The notes under the pieces: model-generated
What the model was told of the DNA's origin: nothing
What the model saw: only the letters and a program-made list of their open reading frames with translations
Database searches by the model: none
Assembly: GCA_002425935.1 (NCBI GenBank)
Contig: DINE01000018.1
Coordinates: forward strand, 13,666-70,378
Length of the DNA stretch: 56,713 nucleotides
Source of the DNA: Bacteroidales bacterium UBA5548
GTDB lineage: Bacteria; Bacteroidota; Bacteroidia; Bacteroidales; UBA932
Reading direction: 5' to 3'
In this document: positions 52,157-56,713 of the stretch, in pieces
How the letters are laid out: each line of letters starts with the position of its first letter
Numbering within the stretch: position 1 is the stretch's first letter
Translations under genes and position numbers: made by a program

Positions 52157-53720
52157 CTTCAAGAGCTTTATTAAAAACAGGGTCATTCGAGCTGTTTATC
52201 ACCCTGAAATAACCATTGGTGCCAAAGAGAGATCTGGCAGCCAGTGCCTTCATAAACATCTCAATCTCTCCTTTTGATCTGATGAGTTCATCCTCTTTTG
52301 GCACTACACCTTTCTGAGCTGCAAAAGCGAGGAGATTATCCATCAAAGTTTTATCTATTGTGAACCCTTTGAAGAAGGAGTCAAAATCTTTATACTTCTC
52401 CCTCATTGACTCTCTTTTTGTGTCTGTGAAATCGTTCATAAAATCGGTAACAATACCTCTTCTGAGAAGATTTCCGTAGAAGTCAGTATAGTATGATGTA
52501 TCTGCAGGAATAAAGATATCCGGCATTATTCCCCCTCCTCCATAGACAGTCCGTCCATTTTTGAGAGTCTTGTATTTAAGAGAATCGGGAAAATGAATAC
52601 TATCCCTGTTAAATGATTCACCTCTCTGATATCTCTCAAGAATAGCCTTGTAATATTTATCAGATGCCCCGGCCTCATACGGACTTTGGATAACTCTTCC
52701 CGATGGTGTATGGTAACGAGCAACTGTAAGCCTTAACTGAGAGCCATCGTTCAACGGAAGCATCTGCTGAACCAGACCTTTTCCGAATGACTTTCTTCCA
52801 ATAACAACACCTCTGTCCCAGTCTTGAATAGCACCTGCAACAATTTCACTGGCAGAGGCTGAGTTCTCGTCAATCAGAACTGCAAGCGGGCCTCTTCTGT
52901 AAAAGCCGGTTCCTTTAGCCCTCTCTGTCATTGTAGGCATCCTGAGGCCTTCGGTATACACAATTGTCTGACCAGATTCAAGGAAAAAATTTGAAATCTC
53001 AAGCGAAGTACCAAGAAATCCTCCCGAATTGCCCCGCAAATCAAGAATAAAGCCCCTTATTACCCCAACCTTCATCTCAATAAGGGCATTAATAATCTCC
53101 TGAGCCGAGTTCTGCGCAAAGCGGCTAAGTTTTACATAAATAACACCCGGAGTCACTTCGTAAGCTGCATCCACACTGTTAATTGGTATCTTGTCTCTTA
53201 CAACTTCAAAATTTAGCAAATCGGTAGCGCCTCTTCTTAATACAGAAAGATTTACTTTTGTCCCTTTGGGACCTCTAAGAAATTTAAAGACCATATCATT
53301 GGTTATGCCTACTGATGCTATGTTCTTATTGTCTATCGATACAATTTTATCCCCTGTACGGAGCCCTACCTTCTCTGAAGGCCCGCCGGAAATAGTATTG
53401 GCAACAGTAAGTGTGTCTCTAACTATCGAGAATTCAATACCCACACCCTCGAAGTTACCCTCCAGCGGCTCATTCATAGCCTTTACATCTTTTGCAGAGA
53501 CATACGAAGAGTGAGGATCGAGTTGCTGAAGCACTCTTTTAACAGCCTCCTCCGTCAATTTCTCATTATCAAGGGAGTCCAGATAGTAGTTATTTATATA
53601 AAACAGCAGTTGGCTGAATTTTGAAACATGTCTGCCAATCTCTTCGGTTTGTCCAAACGATACAGACGGAAATGCCAGTATAGCAGTCAATGAAACGGCG
53701 CAAATAAATCTTCTCCACAT
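52137..53720 (-). CDS. S41-family C-terminal processing protease
   Basis: A 527-residue exported protease: signal peptide (about 1-23), a PDZ domain (about 85-165, with VGLRTGDKIVSID) and the S41 domain. The catalytic Ser is in DENSASASEIVAGA and the Lys in GRKSFGKGLVQ; together they form a Ser/Lys dyad. CtpA-type proteases process or degrade periplasmic proteins, often wall hydrolases, and two such hydrolases converge on it here. It ends the rpsA-rnz-ctp cluster. Confidence 0.93.
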   Translation of the reverse strand: MWRRFICAVSLTAILAFPSVSFGQTEEIGRHVSKFSQLLFYINNYYLDSLDNEKLTEEAVKRVLQQLDPHSSYVSAKDVKAMNEPLEGNFEGVGIEFSIVRDTLTVANTISGGPSEKVGLRTGDKIVSIDNKNIASVGITNDMVFKFLRGPKGTKVNLSVLRRGATDLLNFEVVRDKIPINSVDAAYEVTPGVIYVKLSRFAQNSAQEIINALIEMKVGVIRGFILDLRGNSGGFLGTSLEISNFFLESGQTIVYTEGLRMPTMTERAKGTGFYRRGPLAVLIDENSASASEIVAGAIQDWDRGVVIGRKSFGKGLVQQMLPLNDGSQLRLTVARYHTPSGRVIQSPYEAGASDKYYKAILERYQRGESFNRDSIHFPDSLKYKTLKNGRTVYGGGGIMPDIFIPADTSYYTDFYGNLLRRGIVTDFMNDFTDTKRESMREKYKDFDSFFKGFTIDKTLMDNLLAFAAQKGVVPKEDELIRSKGEIEMFMKALAARSLFGTNGYFRVINSSNDPVFNKALEVISAGL

Positions 53721-53743
53721 ATTAATTATTTCTAATTGTCAAT

Positions 53744-54673
53744 TTAATCGGGCTTTATTATATCAACAAGATACTCTTTACCTGGTTCAGCAATCTCACT
53801 TTCCGGAAAGATCTCACAAGCCTCCTGCAAGATAGTCAAATTATCCTTATAACGGGCAGAGAGGTGGCCAAGCAACAGTTTTCCCGCGTTGGCCGATTTG
53901 GCGCACTCTGCAGCATCAGAAGCAGTAGAGTGAAAAGTCTCCATTGCCATCTGCTTTAAATCCTTTGTAAATGTTGCCTCGTGATAGAGAAGGTTTACCC
54001 CTCTCACATATTCAGGAAGCAATGTAAATGGGGCTGTATCACAACAATATGCGAATGACCTCGGAATATATGGTATATAAGTAAATTCACTGTTAATTAA
54101 AACCTCACCGCTATCCCTCACAACATCCAATCCCTCTTTTAGACGGGCAATTTCATAAAGAGTGAGTGAATCAGAGACTATCTTGTACTTGTGAACATTT
54201 CTCATTGGTGGTTTCTCTCTGAAGATAAACCCGTAACACTCAATCCTGTGATTAAGTGGAAAAGCTAAAACCTCTATCTTTCTGGTTTCAAATATTATCT
54301 CAGGAGCACTGCACTTAACTGCTACATGGTTTATTTTAAAGCAAAAAGAGGCTCCGAAATGCAAAAGGAAGGAGTCCAGAACAGTTTTAAATGCAGCTGG
54401 TGCATAAACTGTAACATCCGATTTACGTCCCAAAAGAGACATTGTTGAAAGAAGCCCGTAAATTCCAAACAGGTGGTCACCATGCATATGGGTAATAAAG
54501 ATTTCGCTGATCTTCAAAAATGAAAATCCTGCCTTTCTTATCTGCATCTGGCATCCCTCTCCGCAATCGATTAAAAAGAAGCGCTCATGAACATTAAGAA
54601 CATGAGCGCTTGGAAATCTATTCACGGTAGGGAGTGCTGACGCACAACCCAGCGGTGTGAACGAAAATTTCAT
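53744..54673 (-). CDS. rnz: Ribonuclease Z
   Basis: A 309-residue MBL-fold endonuclease that trims tRNA 3' ends. The metal motif HMHGDH, the N-terminal GCASALPT loop, the flexible exosite region and the C-terminal LLGHLSARY are visible. Many tRNA genes in this lineage do not encode the full CCA (the tRNA-Gly here lacks it), so RNase Z is needed to prepare them. It starts 8 bases after rpsA. Confidence 0.95.
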   Translation of the reverse strand: MKFSFTPLGCASALPTVNRFPSAHVLNVHERFFLIDCGEGCQMQIRKAGFSFLKISEIFITHMHGDHLFGIYGLLSTMSLLGRKSDVTVYAPAAFKTVLDSFLLHFGASFCFKINHVAVKCSAPEIIFETRKIEVLAFPLNHRIECYGFIFREKPPMRNVHKYKIVSDSLTLYEIARLKEGLDVVRDSGEVLINSEFTYIPYIPRSFAYCCDTAPFTLLPEYVRGVNLLYHEATFTKDLKQMAMETFHSTASDAAECAKSANAGKLLLGHLSARYKDNLTILQEACEIFPESEIAEPGKEYLVDIIKPD

Positions 54674-54681
54674 CTGTAAGG

Positions 54682-56589
54682 TTACTTCTGCGAATCTTTG
54701 CTTTCCATTTCACTCTTAAGAGCTGCAAGTTCACTGATGTCACCTAAGGTTGTCTTCTCAAGGTTGGCTTTGAGTTTCTTTACAGCCTTTTGAGTAGTAT
54801 CACCCTCTGATGATTTCTCCTTTGGCTCTTCTCTTTTCTGCTCTTCAAACATTTTGCTGTGAGACAGAACAATTCTCTTAGTGGTTTTGTTGAACTCAAT
54901 CACCTTGAACTCGAGTTTCTCTTCCAGTTTTGCCTGAGCGCCATCCTCTTTAACAAGGTTTTTCTGGCTCACATAACCCTCAACGCCATAAGGAAGAGCT
55001 ACTGTAGCTCCTTTGTCAACAAATGCGGTAACTGTACCTTCGTGAACAGAACCGTTTGAGAATACTGTCTCAAATACATCCCAAGGGTTCTCCTCAAGTT
55101 GCTTATGACCAAGGCTAAGACGACGGTTTTCCTGATCTACTTCAAGAACAACCACATCAAGTGACTCACCTACTGAAGTAAATTCAGACGGATGCTTGAT
55201 TTTCTTAGTCCAAGACAAATCGCTGATGTGAACCAGTCCGTCAACACCCTCTTCAAGTTCTACGAATACACCAAAATTGGTAAAGTTGCGAACTGTTGCA
55301 GTGCATTTAGTTCCAACAGGGTACTTTTCATTGATGCTTGTCCATGGATCGCTCTTAAGTTGTTTGATACCAAGTGACATCTTTCTTTCATCTCTGTCGA
55401 GAGTAAGGATAACAGCCTCAACTTCGTCTCCAACTTTAAGGAAGTCCTGTGCGCTGCGCAGGTGAAGTGACCATGACATCTCTGATACGTGGATAAGACC
55501 TTCAACACCAGGCTGAACCTCAATAAACGCACCATAATCAGCAATAACAACCACTTTACCTTTAACTTTATCACCTACCTGAAGATTCTGGTCAAGTGAA
55601 TCCCAAGGGTGTGAGCTAAGCTGCTTCAGACCAAGTGCAATTCTCTTCTTTGTATCATCAAAGTCAAGAATAACAACATTAATCTTCTCGTCAAGCTGAA
55701 CAACCTCTTCCGGATGGTTAATCCTGCCCCATGAAAGGTCAGTGATGTGAATAAGTCCGTCAACACCTCCAAGGTCTACAAATACACCGTAAGAGGTAAT
55801 ATTTTTAACAATACCTTCAAGTATCTGTCCTTTTTCAAGTTTACCGATGATATCTGCCTTCTGAGCCTCAAGTTCGGCCTCAATAAGTGCTTTGTGTGAT
55901 ACTACAACATTGCGGAACTCGTGGTTGATCTTAACAATCTTGAACTCCATTGTCTTGTTGACAAAAATATCGTAGTCACGGATAGGTTTAACATCTATCT
56001 GAGAACCAGGCAGGAATGCTTCAATGCCAAATACATCTACAATCATACCGCCTTTAGTTCTGCACTTGATGTAACCTTTAACGATTTCATCTTTCTCGAA
56101 TGCCTCATTAACTCTGTCCCAAGAACGGAGTGAACGTGCCTTTTTGTGTGAGAGAAGCAGCTGACCTTTTTTGTCTTCGGCATTCTCTACATATACTTCA
56201 ACTTTGTCTCCGGCAGCCAGTTCCGGATTATAACGAAATTCGTTGATACTGATAACGCCTTCGCTCTTGTAGCCGATGTTAACAATAACCTCTCTTTTGT
56301 TGAGAGCAACAACAGTACCTTCAACAACTTCGTTTTCAATTACTTTAGATAGGGTTTGGCTGTAAAGGTCTTCGATAACCGTCTTTTCGGTATCGTAAAC
56401 ATGCTCTTTTTCAAAAGCTTCCCAATCAAATTTTTCAGCAGCAACAGATACGTTGCTCTTTCTTTTTTTAGTAGTTTCTACCACAGGGGCAGCATCATCT
56501 TCGATGAATGATTCCAGTTTTTCGTCAGCTTTTGCGACGATTTCAATTTGCTCTTCCTGGTCGAGCAGCTCTTTTTTCTCTTTTGTCAT
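54682..56589 (-). CDS. rpsA: 30S ribosomal protein S1
   Basis: A 635-residue S1 with six S1 (OB-fold) domains at roughly 80-145, 165-230, 250-320, 335-405, 425-495 and 510-575, an acidic N-terminus and a Lys/Glu-rich tail. Repeats three to five are the most canonical (for example GVFVDLGGVDGLIHITDLSW). Bacteroidota do not rely on Shine-Dalgarno pairing, so S1 is probably central to start-site choice. A promoter with both elements lies upstream. Confidence 0.96.
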   Translation of the reverse strand: MTKEKKELLDQEEQIEIVAKADEKLESFIEDDAAPVVETTKKRKSNVSVAAEKFDWEAFEKEHVYDTEKTVIEDLYSQTLSKVIENEVVEGTVVALNKREVIVNIGYKSEGVISINEFRYNPELAAGDKVEVYVENAEDKKGQLLLSHKKARSLRSWDRVNEAFEKDEIVKGYIKCRTKGGMIVDVFGIEAFLPGSQIDVKPIRDYDIFVNKTMEFKIVKINHEFRNVVVSHKALIEAELEAQKADIIGKLEKGQILEGIVKNITSYGVFVDLGGVDGLIHITDLSWGRINHPEEVVQLDEKINVVILDFDDTKKRIALGLKQLSSHPWDSLDQNLQVGDKVKGKVVVIADYGAFIEVQPGVEGLIHVSEMSWSLHLRSAQDFLKVGDEVEAVILTLDRDERKMSLGIKQLKSDPWTSINEKYPVGTKCTATVRNFTNFGVFVELEEGVDGLVHISDLSWTKKIKHPSEFTSVGESLDVVVLEVDQENRRLSLGHKQLEENPWDVFETVFSNGSVHEGTVTAFVDKGATVALPYGVEGYVSQKNLVKEDGAQAKLEEKLEFKVIEFNKTTKRIVLSHSKMFEEQKREEPKEKSSEGDTTQKAVKKLKANLEKTTLGDISELAALKSEMESKDSQK

Positions 56590-56651
56590 TTTTCTAAATA
56601 ATTGTACAACTAGTAGTTAGACATTATGTATAAGCCCAAAAATGGGAACCC

Positions 56652-56682
56652 CAAAAGTAAAGTTTTTTTTACAATTTGCAAA
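56652..56682 (-). promoter_or_regulatory. Promoter of rpsA
   Basis: On the minus strand TTTG (56682-56679) and TACTTTTG (56659-56652) with a 19-base spacer match the consensus. The leader to the ATG at 56589 is about 55 bases. Confidence 0.65.
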
Positions 56683-56705
56683 ATATTAAATTCCAATTAT
56701 CTTTG
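56675..56705 (+). promoter_or_regulatory. Divergent promoter for a gene beyond the window end
   Basis: TTTG at 56675-56678 and TATCTTTG at 56698-56705 with a 19-base spacer match the consensus on the plus strand. Its -33 element directly abuts that of rpsA (TTTGCAAA, 56675-56682). The gene it drives lies outside the window. Confidence 0.6.
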
Positions 56706-56713
56706 AAAATGAA

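Overview
This window is a stretch of chromosome from a member of the Bacteroidota, most likely an anaerobic, fermenting Bacteroidales-like organism. The evidence is a SusC/SusD pair, DUF4301, DUF2764, TldD/TldE, a type B ribosomal protein L31, a six-domain ribosomal protein S1, the near absence of Shine-Dalgarno-like spacing, and above all the repeated Bacteroidota promoter signature (TTTG, about 15-20 bases, then TAnnTTTG) in front of many transcription units. Base composition looks even and moderately AT-rich, and I see no insertion sequence, integrase, prophage or CRISPR array. The only clearly accessory-looking pieces are an intergenic repeat cluster (22.15-22.48 kb), a zeta-toxin-like gene with a small partner (23.3-24.0 kb) and an orphan SusC/SusD pair (31.6-36.3 kb).

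Layout. 1-0.7 kb: the end of an ECF sigma factor gene and a small two-helix membrane protein. 0.7-4.7 kb (minus): recF, a DUF721/DciA-like gene, pdxB and DUF4301. 4.8-6.3 kb (plus): a membrane-anchored TPR protein and a YebC-type regulator. 6.4-10.9 kb (plus): methylmalonyl-CoA epimerase and all parts of a sodium-pumping methylmalonyl-CoA decarboxylase. 11.0-18.3 kb (plus): a seven-gene V-type ATPase operon. 18.4-22.1 kb: phosphoglucomutase/phosphoglucosamine mutase-type enzyme, a NamZ-like (DUF1343) protein, a Bax-inhibitor-1 family protein and L31. 22.1-24.0 kb: repeats, a DUF2400 gene and the zeta-like pair. 24.0-31.5 kb: an M14 carboxypeptidase, tRNA-Gly(CCC), a WYL regulator, tldD-tldE-nhaC and an FKBP-type isomerase. 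31.6-36.3 kb (minus): susD and susC. 36.5-42.1 kb: divergent tsaD and tamB. 42.1-44.4 kb (minus): an RsmI-like methyltransferase, folB and mtaB. 44.5-48.3 kb (plus): a PhnP-like hydrolase, a TIGR01777 epimerase and a KamA-family radical SAM enzyme. 48.3-50.1 kb (minus): cdd, the small SRP RNA and mnmA. 50.2-52.2 kb (plus): a glucosaminidase with LysM domains and mltG. 52.1-56.6 kb (minus): rpsA, rnz and an S41 protease.

How the genes work together. The most coherent physiology is sodium-based: a biotin-dependent decarboxylase exports Na+ while converting methylmalonyl-CoA to propionyl-CoA, and the immediately following V-ATPase has a K (c-ring) subunit that keeps every Na+ ligand known from the Enterococcus hirae Na+ V-ATPase. 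An NhaC-type Na+/H+ antiporter lies further on. Together they suggest a Na+ circuit for a propionate fermenter.

The items I would follow up first are the KamA-family enzyme, whose two substrate-binding positions match glutamate 2,3-aminomutase and not lysine 2,3-aminomutase; the intergenic hairpins whose cores are almost identical but whose arms differ and still pair; the zeta-like kinase with a downstream 51-residue partner; and DUF4301, which carries motifs resembling sugar nucleotidyltransferases.
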